From: Phycisphaerales bacterium
GTDB taxonomy: Bacteria > Planctomycetota > Phycisphaerae > SM23-33
Length of the DNA stretch: 42,397 nucleotides
Direction: 5' to 3'
NCBI GenBank assembly: GCA_003171235.1
Contig: PMYM01000182.1
Location: 1-42,397 of the forward strand
The notes under the pieces: generated by a model
Told to the model about the DNA's origin: nothing
Seen by the model: the letters and a program-made list of their open reading frames with translations, nothing else
The model's database searches: none
Program-made: the position numbers and the translations under genes
Shown here: one piece after another, positions 34,033 through 42,387 of the stretch
Position numbering within the stretch: the first letter of the stretch is position 1
How the letters are laid out: every line of letters begins with the position of its first letter

Positions 34033-34851
34033 TTACCGCACCTCAAACCTGGTGCTTACCACCGCGATGATCTCCTTCTCGTAGGAGGTCGTGTCGTTGT
34101 TCCCCTCAGCCGAGGTGCTGGTGACGCCCTTGGGGTTTATCTGCATGACGCCCATCCGGGCTTCCACAAGCTTGCCCAGGCGGCCGTTGGCGTTGCTGAC
34201 GATTTGCCCAGCCCGGGTGGTGGCGTCCTTGGTGGCCTCGGCAAGCATGTCGATCTTCAATTCGGAAAGCTTGGTGTAGAGGTAGCTGGGGGCGCTGGAA
34301 TCGACCTCCACGCCGTCCTTTATCAGACTGGTCACCGAGCGTGCCACCTCCGGCACTCGCTTCATGTCGCTGGAGGCGACGCTGACGGCTTGCGTCAACG
34401 TGTACATGTCCACCTTGTCGGTGGTCACGACCGTCGGGGCGACATGTTCCTGCGGATTAGAGCTGGCACCGCCGGTGCCGGGCAGAACTTCCTGGTGGAA
34501 GCGGCGGTTGGTGGTAACGGCCGAGAGCGTGATGTCGGACTCCGGGATACCGTTGTCGACCAGGAACTTCTTCACTTTTGCGGCCGAGGCGTTGATGGTG
34601 TCGTAGGCCTTCACCAGGTTTTCATCGCGGGCGGCCACCGTGCAGAACCAGGCGATGCGGTCTGACACTATGGCCTTGCGGGCCGACCCGGTGACGGCCA
34701 GCGTCTTGGGCTCGAGCTTCACCGACAAATAAGCCCACACCAACAGGGCAACACAGATGACGTTTGCCAGGGCGAAAAACACTCCCCCGGCGCGAAGCGT
34801 GACCACGACTTTTCCGGGCCAATTGGTGCGATGGGGCGTCTCCTCTGCCAC
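34033..34851 (-). CDS. SIMPL domain (DUF541) membrane-anchored protein
   Basis: 272 residues. A single N-terminal transmembrane helix (GVFFALANVICVALLVWAYL) follows a short cytosolic start, so most of the protein lies outside the membrane. The rest is a SIMPL domain: it opens with LAVTGSARKAIVSDRIAW, has the helix NLVKAYDTINASAAKVKKFL followed by GIPESDITLSAV, and ends with EKEIIAVVSTRFEVR. SIMPL proteins are envelope proteins; BP26 of Brucella forms channel-like oligomers and mammalian SIMPL is a signalling protein, but no general activity is established. GTG 34851 has GGAG 7 nt upstream and a promoter 50 bp further on. It is divergent from ileS. The composite repeat copy A lies beyond its 3' end. 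Confidence 0.85.
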   Translation of the reverse strand: MAEETPHRTNWPGKVVVTLRAGGVFFALANVICVALLVWAYLSVKLEPKTLAVTGSARKAIVSDRIAWFCTVAARDENLVKAYDTINASAAKVKKFLVDNGIPESDITLSAVTTNRRFHQEVLPGTGGASSNPQEHVAPTVVTTDKVDMYTLTQAVSVASSDMKRVPEVARSVTSLIKDGVEVDSSAPSYLYTKLSELKIDMLAEATKDATTRAGQIVSNANGRLGKLVEARMGVMQINPKGVTSTSAEGNNDTTSYEKEIIAVVSTRFEVR

Positions 34852-34907
34852 GATCAGACTCCATTCTGAACTGCCGACATATCCCAGATAAGTCAGCGAA
34901 GGGCGCG

Positions 34908-34935
34908 ATTATACCTCGCTCTATCGCGTCAACAA
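34908..34935 (-). promoter_or_regulatory. Predicted sigma-70 promoter for the SIMPL gene
   Basis: On the minus strand, TTGTTG (34935-34930), a 16-bp spacer and a perfect TATAAT (34913-34908). The leader to the GTG start would be about 50 nt. Confidence 0.6.
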
Positions 34936-34981
34936 ACGAATTCAAGAATCTGTGGCACAAGAACCGTCGGCACGCCCGGTC

Positions 34982-35009
34982 TTGACCCTCGTCACTCGGC
35001 CGATATAAT
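34982..35009 (+). promoter_or_regulatory. Predicted sigma-70 promoter for the ileS leader
   Basis: TTGACC (34982-34987), a 16-bp spacer and a perfect TATAAT (35004-35009). Transcription would start near 35016, about 230 nt before the ileS ATG. It is the best-matching promoter in the window and is divergent from the SIMPL promoter. Confidence 0.7.
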
Positions 35010-35024
35010 TCGCAGAGGTCAAAT

Positions 35025-35163
35025 GGCACGCGGAGCCAGGGATACAGTGCGGACGATTCCACAAGGCGCAGCCGAACGCCGGAGCATGCGGGCCGGCGCC
35101 TTGCGGCATGTCCGCGCGGGCATTATTCCCGCGGCAGTTTCCCGCGTGCCTTAGGGCTTTTTT
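35025..35163 (+). ncRNA. Structured leader RNA of ileS (candidate cis-regulatory RNA or small RNA)
   Basis: The transcript can close on itself. P1 pairs GGCACGCGG (35025-35033) with CCGCGTGCC (35142-35150), 9 perfect pairs over 117 nt. P2 pairs GTGCGGAC (35047-35054) with GTCCGCGC (35110-35117), with one wobble. P3 pairs AAGGCGC (35063-35069) with GCGCCTT (35096-35102) inside P2. P4 is CGCGGG-CATTATT-CCCGCG (35115-35133) and competes with P2 by 3 nt. A U-run (35158-35163) follows P1. No T-box sequence (AGGGUGGNACCGCG) and no known riboswitch core was seen. It may be an attenuator controlling ileS or an independent RNA ending at the terminator downstream. Confidence 0.55.
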
Positions 35164-35176
35164 AGCGTTTATCGTT

Positions 35177-35219
35177 GCCCAGCCCTGAGGCCTTCGAGCC
35201 CTGGGCTTTTTTTGTTTTT
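35177..35219 (+). terminator. Terminator-like hairpin between leader RNA and ileS
   Basis: GCCCAG (35177-35182) pairs with CTGGGC (35201-35206), with GGC/GCC inside, and the T-rich stretch CTTTTTTTGTTTTTG follows. It stands 28 bp before the ileS ATG, so ileS expression needs read-through or a further start. Confidence 0.7.
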
Positions 35220-35246
35220 GGCCGAGATCGCGGCCGGGAGTCCGTC

Positions 35247-38200
35247 ATGGCAGGCAGCTACAAGGACACGCTTAACCTCCCCCAGACCGGTTTCGACATG
35301 CGCGCCAACCTGCTGGCCAAGGAGCCGGCCATCCAGGCCCGCTGGAAGCAGCAGGACCTGTACGGCCGCATCCGCCAGGCCCGCGCCGGCGCCAGGCGAT
35401 TCATCCTGCACGACGGCCCGCCCTACGCCAACGGCGACATCCACATGGGCACGGCCCTGAACAAGATCCTCAAGGACATGGTCGTGCGCATCCAGAACAT
35501 GAGCGGCCTGGACTCGCCCTACGTTCCCGGCTGGGACTGCCACGGCCTGCCCATCGAATACAAGGTGCAGAGCGAGGTCGGCCCGGCCCTGGTGGACATG
35601 TCGCATGAGGAAATCCGCCGCCGCTGCACCGAGTACGCCCGCCACTGGGTGAAGGTCCAGAGCGACCAGTTCCAGCGCCTGGGGGTGATGGGCCAGTTCG
35701 ACAAGCCTTACATCACCATGAGCCCCGCCTACGAGGCGTCGGTGCTGGAGGTGCTGGCCATGCTGGTCGAGCAGGGCCTGGTGTACCGCCAGCTCAAACC
35801 CGTGCACTGGTCCATCGAAAACCGCACCGCCCTGGCCGAGGCCGAACTGGAGTACGCCGACCGCACGGACGAGAGCATCTACGTGCTTTTGGCGGTCGAA
35901 GAGCCCCAGGCCCTGCGCCGCCTGCTGGGCCTGCCGGGCGACCAGCCGGTCAGCCTGATGATCTGGACGACCACGCCCTGGACGCTGCCGGCCAACATGG
36001 CCGTGGCCGTGCATCCCGATTTCGAGTACGCGGCGGTGGAATTCGACTTTGGCCGCAAGAAAGTGACGGCCCTCATCGCCGCCGAACTGGCCGCCAAGGT
36101 GCTCAAGCAGGGCGGGGTGGAAGACTACCGCACGCTGGGCACGGTCCGCGGAGGGGCCCTGGCCGCGGCCGGAGTGCATTACCGCCATCCGCTGGGCCCC
36201 CGCCGCTGCCCGGTGCTGCCGGCCAACTTCGTCACCCTCGAGGACGGCACCGGGCTGGTGCATTCCGCCCCCGGCCACGGGATGGAAGACTACGGCATGG
36301 GCCTCAAGGCCGGGCTGGAGGTGTATTGCCCGGTGCTGGAGGACGGCACATTCGACAAGACCGCCCCCGACTGGCTGGTGGGCCAGACCGTCTGGCAGGC
36401 CAACCCCTTGATCGTCGAGCACCTCCGCCACGCGGGCGAGCTTTTCTGCCGGCAGAGCGTCGTCCATTCCTATCCCCACGACTGGCGGAGCAAGACCCCC
36501 ACCATCTTCCGCGCCACCGAGCAGTGGTTCGTGGCGGTGGATCGGCCGATGAAGCGCGGCACCACCCTGCGCCAGATGGCACTGGAGGCCACGCAGGAGA
36601 CCGCCGCCAACGGCGGCATCGACTTTTTCCCAGCCTGGGGCCGCAACCGCCTGGAGGGCATGCTCGAGAGCCGGCCCGACTGGTGCATCTCGCGCCAGCG
36701 GAGCTGGGGCCTGCCCATCCCGGCCTTTTTCGACGCCAACGGCAACACGCTGATGACCCCCGCCTCCGTCCGGGCGGTGGCGGAGCATTTCGCCCGCTTC
36801 GGCTCGGATAGCTGGTTTGTCCACTCGCCGGCCCAACTGCTGGAAAGCTACGACCTCGCCTCCGACCGCGACCTGCCCAAGGGGATCAATTGCCACCCCG
36901 ATCAGCTCAAGTGCGGGCGCGACATCCTGGACGTGTGGTTTGAGTCGGGTTCGAGTTGGTACGCCGTGGCCGTCCAGGGCGGCCTGGTCAAGCAGCCGCC
37001 GGTGGACCTCTACCTCGAGGGCTCCGACCAGCACCGCGGATGGTTCCAGCTTTCGCTGCTGCCGGCGCTGGGGGCGGTGGGCAAGCCGCCCTTCGCCACG
37101 CTGCTGACCCACGGCTTTGTGGTCACCGAGCAGGGCACCAAGATGTCCAAGAGCCTGGGCAACGCCATCGACGCCGTCGAGCAGCTCACCAGGCGCGGGG
37201 CCGACGTGCTCCGGCTGTGGGTGGCCAGCCAGAATTACCAGGACGACGTCCGCTGCAGCGAGAGCCTCATCGCCCAGGCCGAGGACGCCTACCGCAAGAT
37301 CCGCAACACCCTGCGCTACTGCATGGGTTCGTGCTTCGACTTTGACCCCTCCAAAGACGCCTGCGAGCCGCCCGAGCACTCCCTGGACCGCTGGATGCGG
37401 ATGGAACTGCACCACCTCATTCGCGACGTCCGCCAGGCCATCGACCAGTACGAGTTCCACCGGGCCACCCGCATGATCTACGAATTCTGCACCATCCAGG
37501 CCTCCAGCATTTACATGGCCGCGGCCAAGGACCGGCTGTATTGCGAACTGCCCGATTCGCCCCGCCGCCGAGCCACCCAGACGGTGCTGCACGAGGTGCT
37601 GATGGCGCTGGTCAAGCTGCTGGCCCCCATCCTGCCCCACACGTGCGATGAGGCCTGGGAGCACATCCCCAGCCGCCCCGCCGCCGAGCCCGACAACGTC
37701 CACCTGGCCATGCTGCCCGACTTTGACAAGCTGGCCCTGGACGCCGCCGACGCCGTCGTCGGGCAATGGGCCAAGGACATGATTTTCGACAGCGACCAGG
37801 AGGTCCAGCTCACCCCCGGAATGATCTGGGGCCGGCTGATGGACCTCCGCCAGGAGGGGCTGTTGAAGCTGGAGGCCCTGCGCAACGGCGGGGTGAAGAA
37901 CCCGCTCGACGCCGAGGCGGTTTTCACCGTCGCCCAGGACGACCGGGCCAGCCAGGCCTTCCTCCAGATGTACCTGGCGGAACTGGAAGACCTGCTGGGC
38001 GTGGGTTACGCCTCCATCCAGCGCGTGCCCGCCCTGACCCAACTCGCCCAGGCCCAACACGACCAGGACCAATCCGATCAGGACCAATCCGACCAGGATG
38101 GCCTGCGCCATACGGTCAGAACCCGCATCCTGGTCGAGGTCCGCGACAGCCGGGAGAAGTACCGCCGCTGCGAACGGTCCTGGAAGCGCCGGCCTGACGT

Positions 38201-38282
38201 GGGCAGCGACCCCGAATACCCAGACCTGTCCGCCCGCGACGCCTCCGTCATGCGCCAGTTGAAGTCCCGCGGAAGCGTCTAG
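35247..38282 (+). CDS. ileS: Isoleucine--tRNA ligase
   Basis: 1011-residue class I synthetase that charges tRNA-Ile and edits Val-tRNA-Ile. The active site has PPYANGDIHMGTA, with the HIGH box as HMGT at residues 66-69, and KMSKS at 632-636. The CP1 editing domain (about 200-420) has WTTTPWTLPANMAVAVHP, the DYRTLG region and LVHSAPGHGMEDY. DVWFESGSSW and the helical anticodon domain are normal. Two features are odd. A DQDQSDQDQSDQDG run near residues 938-951 is encoded by a tandem repeat (38060-38100). The C-terminal zinc finger keeps Cys975, but the second cysteine is Ser978 and the LCxxC pair reads LSARD, so zinc binding is probably lost. ATG 35247 follows GGGAG by 6 nt. Confidence 0.96.
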   Translation: MAGSYKDTLNLPQTGFDMRANLLAKEPAIQARWKQQDLYGRIRQARAGARRFILHDGPPYANGDIHMGTALNKILKDMVVRIQNMSGLDSPYVPGWDCHGLPIEYKVQSEVGPALVDMSHEEIRRRCTEYARHWVKVQSDQFQRLGVMGQFDKPYITMSPAYEASVLEVLAMLVEQGLVYRQLKPVHWSIENRTALAEAELEYADRTDESIYVLLAVEEPQALRRLLGLPGDQPVSLMIWTTTPWTLPANMAVAVHPDFEYAAVEFDFGRKKVTALIAAELAAKVLKQGGVEDYRTLGTVRGGALAAAGVHYRHPLGPRRCPVLPANFVTLEDGTGLVHSAPGHGMEDYGMGLKAGLEVYCPVLEDGTFDKTAPDWLVGQTVWQANPLIVEHLRHAGELFCRQSVVHSYPHDWRSKTPTIFRATEQWFVAVDRPMKRGTTLRQMALEATQETAANGGIDFFPAWGRNRLEGMLESRPDWCISRQRSWGLPIPAFFDANGNTLMTPASVRAVAEHFARFGSDSWFVHSPAQLLESYDLASDRDLPKGINCHPDQLKCGRDILDVWFESGSSWYAVAVQGGLVKQPPVDLYLEGSDQHRGWFQLSLLPALGAVGKPPFATLLTHGFVVTEQGTKMSKSLGNAIDAVEQLTRRGADVLRLWVASQNYQDDVRCSESLIAQAEDAYRKIRNTLRYCMGSCFDFDPSKDACEPPEHSLDRWMRMELHHLIRDVRQAIDQYEFHRATRMIYEFCTIQASSIYMAAAKDRLYCELPDSPRRRATQTVLHEVLMALVKLLAPILPHTCDEAWEHIPSRPAAEPDNVHLAMLPDFDKLALDAADAVVGQWAKDMIFDSDQEVQLTPGMIWGRLMDLRQEGLLKLEALRNGGVKNPLDAEAVFTVAQDDRASQAFLQMYLAELEDLLGVGYASIQRVPALTQLAQAQHDQDQSDQDQSDQDGLRHTVRTRILVEVRDSREKYRRCERSWKRRPDVGSDPEYPDLSARDASVMRQLKSRGSV

Positions 38283-38322
38283 TAGATTCCCGCTCGAGCC
38301 TTCCGAATCGCACGGGCGACGG

Positions 38323-38628
38323 CTACTGCGCGGCGTTTGGCGATGGCGCGGTCGTCGGCCTCGGTGCGGGCTGCGGGAAAGGAACGGCCTTAAGCACGAA
38401 CGAGTTGCCGTCTTGCCCCTCGCGCTGGATGTAGAATATCTCTTTCCTGAGAATCGTCGCGATCACGACACGGTTGGTCAGAGCTCGGCAAACGCCGTCG
38501 CGATTCCAGTACGCCCGGTTGTCGGTGAGCCAGGTAGGGCGAGCGACTGTTGGGTCGTTCGCGCAATCCGGCAGCGACCCCTCCTGAGAATCACAGCATC
38601 GGCAGGCCGAACTAATCCTCTTGGCCGA
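38323..38628 (-). pseudogene. 3' remnant of an unidentified gene
   Basis: A minus-strand frame of about 100 codons is open from 38628 to a TAG at 38323-38325 but has no ATG and no suitable GTG or TTG near its upper end. Codon third positions are strongly G/C, as in real genes here, and the peptide is protein-like (ARPTWLTDNRAYWNRDGVCR, then TILRKEIFYIQREGQDGNSF, ending in a Pro/Ala/Thr tail). A TGA at 38629-38631 lies inside the left inverted repeat of the 38628-38751 element. The simplest reading is a gene cut off by that insertion. I do not recognise the family. Confidence 0.4.
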
Positions 38629-38751
38629 TCACGGCAGGGCCTCTGATTTCCGGTGGGCCCGTTTCCGGGGGCGAAGCGAGCACCGGCGCAGCCGGGCGCA
38701 GCCCAACCCCCGGTAGGCAGTCGCCAAGAGCGCCAGAGGCAGTGCCGTGAT
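38628..38751. repeat. Palindromic element with ATCACGGCA ends
   Basis: The 18-bp ends ATCACGGCAGGGCCTCTG (38628-38645) and CAGAGGCAGTGCCGTGAT (38734-38751) are inverted with 16 of 18 matches. The 124-bp element is GC-rich with a smaller palindrome of GGTGGGCCC type inside. It appears to truncate the gene remnant on its left. The rest of the 38283-38899 spacer shows only GTGGA-AAATG-TCCAC (38849-38863) and a TCGAAAATGAA stretch like the CGATTTA right arm. Confidence 0.6.
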
Positions 38752-38899
38752 TGACTTGGCGAGAGGTTCTCTCCTGCCGATGGCGCAATTCGTCCTGTCA
38801 GATCGAAAATGAACGAGGATTCTCTATTGAGAAATGCTTGCCCGGTGTGGAAAATGTCCACCCAAAGGTTAGTCTAAGGCAAACAGAAAGGGGCAAGTC

Positions 38900-39811
38900 A
38901 TGAAAAACGCCGGTTACACCCTGGTTGACGCGGTGGCGTCGGTCCTGCTGGTGCTGTTTACGGGCCTGCTGGTTTGGGCGGCGGAGGTGTCTACCACCTC
39001 CAGTTCCTCGCCGGCCAGTCAGGCGAGAGACTCTGTTAAGACCCGCGCCCTTTGCGCGGCCAATCTGAACGCCATTGCCAAGGCTATTGTGCTCTATGCC
39101 AACGACTCTAATGACGCCCCTCCCATTCTGCCCGACATCGATGCCACGGCTAGCAATTACTATCGCCAGGATCTGAGAATGGGCAAGGATTGCACTGCCG
39201 CAAGCCTGGGCACCGGGGCTCAGCAGAACCTGTGCCTGCTGGTGAAGAAGAAGATGGTTGCATGGGATTCGTTCATTTGCCCGGCCAGCGGGACGGTGCT
39301 GCCCGACAGAAAAGGCCTGTTCGGCATGGGAGATGGCAAGACGAGCTATTGCGACTACGCCATTCAGATCCCCTATGCCAAGACGGCCGATGGCGACAAT
39401 GTCGCGCCGTTGAGCATGAATATGAACCCTGCCATGCCCATCCTGGCCGATCAAGGCAATGCGGTTGACCCCGACAACAAGACCCTCTGGAGCCCGAATC
39501 ATTCCTGCCAGGGGGAAAACGTGTTGATGGCCTCCTGGGGCGTAAAGGGGTGCTTTGTAGCCAAGCCGACCAGTTCGCCCGTCGCAACCGTCCCCCCACT
39601 TGGCCAAGGGCCAAACGAAGTGGGCTGGGATAACAACAATATCTACCTGGCCGACGAGTGGAAGGCGGGGGTCGCCCGGCCAGGGCCCGGCGGAGCGGCG
39701 GGGCCCGCTGCAAAGCCCTCTCCAAAACTGGTCGCCATCGGCGAAACGTCCGTCACCCCCACCGACAAGAACGCCATCTACGACTCGGTGCTTTACAGTT
39801 GGCGGCCGTGA
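38900..39811 (+). CDS. Type IV pilin-like protein with modified prepilin signal
   Basis: 303 residues. The N-terminus MKNAGYTLVDAVASVLLVLF followed by TGLLVWAAE matches a type III (prepilin) signal: a short basic leader, cleavage after Gly5, then a hydrophobic helix. The residue at +5 is Asp rather than the usual Glu. The globular part has RALCAANLNAIAKAIVLYAND, as in planctomycete pseudopilin-like proteins that carry an ALCAANLxxIGxA motif, and several cysteines and tryptophans. The C-terminal region holds a Pro/Gly/Ala linker. Large families of such proteins occur in planctomycetes, with unclear roles in secretion or surface structure. ATG 38900 follows AAAGGGG by 8 nt. No pilus assembly gene is nearby. 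Composite repeat copy B starts 10 bp after the stop. Confidence 0.82.
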   Translation: MKNAGYTLVDAVASVLLVLFTGLLVWAAEVSTTSSSSPASQARDSVKTRALCAANLNAIAKAIVLYANDSNDAPPILPDIDATASNYYRQDLRMGKDCTAASLGTGAQQNLCLLVKKKMVAWDSFICPASGTVLPDRKGLFGMGDGKTSYCDYAIQIPYAKTADGDNVAPLSMNMNPAMPILADQGNAVDPDNKTLWSPNHSCQGENVLMASWGVKGCFVAKPTSSPVATVPPLGQGPNEVGWDNNNIYLADEWKAGVARPGPGGAAGPAAKPSPKLVAIGETSVTPTDKNAIYDSVLYSWRP

Positions 39812-39821
39812 TGTCCCTTTC

Positions 39822-39958
39822 GGGTGGCATGGCAGCCGCGTCTTGTGCGGCGGCCATGAAGAACCCTGGCAACCCTGGTGCATGCCCAAGAAGTAAGAGC
39901 TTCTCCATGCCAACGGGCTAAACATGGTCACGCGAAAAGCAGCGTGACCATGCCACCC
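39822..39958 (-). repeat. Composite palindromic element, copy B
   Basis: 137 bp, inverted relative to copy A (33817-33955). Read on the minus strand it starts GGGTGGCATGGTCACGC, forms the CATGGTCACGC hairpin, continues TTTAGCC and TTCTTGGGCATGCAC, and ends with CATGGCCGCCGCACAAG, ACGCGG and GCCACCC. It almost fills the 197-bp convergent spacer between the pilin-like and GGDEF/HD-GYP genes. Confidence 0.85.
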
Positions 39959-40008
39959 GCCGCAACGCGGCTCACGCGACATTTTGTTAGGGACTCTTAG
40001 TCACATTC

Positions 40009-42387
40009 TCAGGCCGAGAGTTTGGCGGGGGGTTCGGCGGGCTGGGCGGCCAGGGTCTGGTCGTTGATCTTTTCTTCCTGTACCACCTGGAAGAAGGCCT
40101 CGACCACGGCCGGATCGAATTGCGTGCCGCTGTTGCCGCGTATTTCCTCCAGGGCGGCGGCGACGCCCATGCCGTCGCGGTAGACGCGGCTGGAGACCAT
40201 GGCGTCGAAGGCGTCGGCCACGGCCAGGATCCGCGCCGCCAGGGGTATGCTCGAGCCGGCCAGGCCCTCGGGGTAGCCCCCGCCGTCGAAGCGTTCGTGA
40301 TGGTAGCGGACGGCGGGAATCTCCTGGTCGAGAAACTCCATGCCTTCGAGGATGCGCACGCTCATGATGGGATGGCGGCGGACCAACTCCCACTCCTGCT
40401 TGGTCAGGCTGCTGGCTTTCCGCAGCACGTTGTCGGGCAGGCCGATCTTGCCGATGTCGTGCAGCATGGCCGCCCGCCCCACGTGCTCCACGGTGTGTTG
40501 GGGCAGGGACATCTTGCGGGCGATCATCATGGCGTAGCGCCGGACCTTGGCCGAATGGTTGGCGGTGTGCTCGTCGCGGGCTTCCAGGGCCGAGATCAGC
40601 CCGCCGAGGGCGTCCACGAAAAGGCGTTTGAACTTGGCGTCCAGGCCGGCCAGTTGCTTGCACAGGTTGTCCACGCGATTGTGGTCTTGCAAGGTTTCCA
40701 GGCCGTTGGGGTCGGGCATCTGGTCGGAGCGGACGCAGCGGTTGCGCCCGCCGCGCTTGGCGGCATACAGGGCCTTGTCGGCCTGATCGACGAGGGTCTC
40801 GGGGCTGTCGACGGCGGGATCGTTGACGTCGGCGATGCCGACCGAGGCGGTGAGGGTCATTTGCAGTTCCCCCCGCCCGACGGAGCGCCCGGCCAGTTCC
40901 TGGCAGATGCGTTGGGCCACGGCCAGCACATCGGCGGAGGAGGACTCGGGCATGAGCACGGCGAATTCGTCCCCGCCCAGCCGGGCCACGGTGTCGGTGG
41001 CGCGGACGCTGTCGGTGATGATCTGGGCGAAGGTCTTGATTATCTGGTCGCCCGCCTGGTGCCCCAGGGCGTCGTTGGTGGCCTTGAGGAAATCCAGGTC
41101 CAGCATCATCAGCGCCATGACTCGGTTGTACCGGCGGCAGCGCCGAAACTCCGACTGCAGCACCTGCTGGAAGCTGCGCCGGTTGCGCAGAGCGGTCAGC
41201 GAATCGGTCTGGCTGAGCTTTTCGACCTTGGCCAGAACCTCCTCGAACTGCCGGCCCAGCGCCAGCGCCTCGCCGCGGAGATCGACCGACAGGCTGGGCA
41301 CTTCCTGGCCTTTGCGCAGCCGCTGCACGCGGTTGAGCAGCCGGGCGGTCGGGCCCGAAACCAGGGTGTGGATGACCAGCACCATGATCAGGGCGAAGGC
41401 CGTGGCCCAGAGCATGGTGCCCAGCATGGCCTGCTCGACCGTCTGGACCTGGCGATAGGTGGACTCGGTTTCGCCCTCGACGGTCAGGTAGCCCAGCGGC
41501 CTGCCGGCGGAATCGCGGTAGACCTGGGCGGCGTTCAATTCCCATTTGCCCCCGCGCCAGACGATCTGGCCCATCTCGGCCCCGGGGGCGGCGTTGGCGG
41601 GCAGTTGCTCCCGCAAACTGACGTTGGCCCCCACCATGGCCGACAACTCGCCATAGAGCAGGCTGTCCTGCGGCCGCAGGAGAACGATGTACCCCAGCAG
41701 CGTCTTGGTTTGGCGATCGCGGGCGGCGCTGCGGGCGAACAATATCGGGCCGGCGGGGGTGCTGTTTATTCCGCTGGTCTCGCTGGCGTAGGAGGAAAGC
41801 TGGAAGAACCCCTGGCCTGACAGGTCGCTGCCGGGCGACCAGGCCGGATCCTGCACCAGTTCGTTGTTGGGGCCGCATTTCCAGGCCGACAACAACTGCT
41901 GGCGGGCGTCGCACACCAGCACCTGGGCTATGCGGCTGCGCGCCAGGGATTCAGCCGGCAGGTTGGCCACTAACTGCGGCTCCTGGCGGGTGCGGAGAAA
42001 CTCTTGCAGCCCGCCCGTTGAAGCCCAGTTGCTGGCCAGGCGCAGCATGTAGGTGCATCGGATGCGCAGGTGATCGTTGGTCAGGCGGAGCCATTCCCGG
42101 GCGGTGTCGGTCTCTATCTTCTGCGCCTGGCGGTTGAGGTTGGGCCGCACGTACGACACGTACAACAGCATCAGCCCGCCCATCCAGGCCAAGGCGATAG
42201 CCGTCAGGATATAGGCGGACCTGACGTAGCGACCGCCCTTGGTGGGTGGCCCCCCGGGGCTGGATGTCACCGTTTCTTGAGCCGTCACGTTATTCCTGCC
42301 GCCCGCGCTGGGGGCAGACTGTATTTCGGCCCGTCGCGGGGTCGCCTTTAACTGCTTCTTGGCCCCTAAATCACCCTGTCGTGCCAC
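40009..42387 (-). CDS. Membrane GGDEF and HD-GYP protein (c-di-GMP synthesis and hydrolysis)
   Basis: Up to 792 residues; the frame is open to the window edge, so the 5' end may be incomplete. A transmembrane helix at about 58-80 and another at about 326-347 enclose a sensor domain of about 245 residues outside the membrane. A HAMP-like linker follows, then GGDEF (about 390-545) with intact LGGDEF at 470-475 and the inhibitory RATD I-site 5 residues before GGDEF. The C-terminal HD-GYP domain has HDIGK at about 643 and HHERFDGGGYPEG. Both active sites look functional, so the protein could make and destroy c-di-GMP; this tandem is known but less common than GGDEF-EAL. GTG 42288, with AGGA 5 nt upstream, is a more likely start than GTG 42387. 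Confidence 0.92.
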   Translation of the reverse strand: MARQGDLGAKKQLKATPRRAEIQSAPSAGGRNNVTAQETVTSSPGGPPTKGGRYVRSAYILTAIALAWMGGLMLLYVSYVRPNLNRQAQKIETDTAREWLRLTNDHLRIRCTYMLRLASNWASTGGLQEFLRTRQEPQLVANLPAESLARSRIAQVLVCDARQQLLSAWKCGPNNELVQDPAWSPGSDLSGQGFFQLSSYASETSGINSTPAGPILFARSAARDRQTKTLLGYIVLLRPQDSLLYGELSAMVGANVSLREQLPANAAPGAEMGQIVWRGGKWELNAAQVYRDSAGRPLGYLTVEGETESTYRQVQTVEQAMLGTMLWATAFALIMVLVIHTLVSGPTARLLNRVQRLRKGQEVPSLSVDLRGEALALGRQFEEVLAKVEKLSQTDSLTALRNRRSFQQVLQSEFRRCRRYNRVMALMMLDLDFLKATNDALGHQAGDQIIKTFAQIITDSVRATDTVARLGGDEFAVLMPESSSADVLAVAQRICQELAGRSVGRGELQMTLTASVGIADVNDPAVDSPETLVDQADKALYAAKRGGRNRCVRSDQMPDPNGLETLQDHNRVDNLCKQLAGLDAKFKRLFVDALGGLISALEARDEHTANHSAKVRRYAMMIARKMSLPQHTVEHVGRAAMLHDIGKIGLPDNVLRKASSLTKQEWELVRRHPIMSVRILEGMEFLDQEIPAVRYHHERFDGGGYPEGLAGSSIPLAARILAVADAFDAMVSSRVYRDGMGVAAALEEIRGNSGTQFDPAVVEAFFQVVQEEKINDQTLAAQPAEPPAKLSA

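Noticed and set aside
33815..34084. Small protein encoded by composite element copy A
   Set aside because: A similar peptide can be read from copy B, but the frame continues into unrelated DNA in each copy, and the match follows from nucleotide identity in hairpin regions.
34982..35246. T-box leader of ileS
   Set aside because: The conserved T-box sequence and a recognisable Stem I were not found, although a terminator is present. It is described instead as an unclassified structured leader.
35169..38111. Open frame of 980 codons antisense to ileS
   Set aside because: High-GC third positions leave the opposite strand free of stops. The predicted peptide is rich in His, Gly, Leu and Val without domains, while the sense strand encodes a complete IleRS. 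The long frames antisense to trigger factor, cysS and the PEP-utilising gene were dropped for the same reason.
38478..38861. 127-codon minus-strand frame across the ATCACGGCA element
   Set aside because: It crosses the repeat, has Arg/Gly/Pro-rich noise-like content and conflicts with the better-biased remnant frame at 38323-38628.
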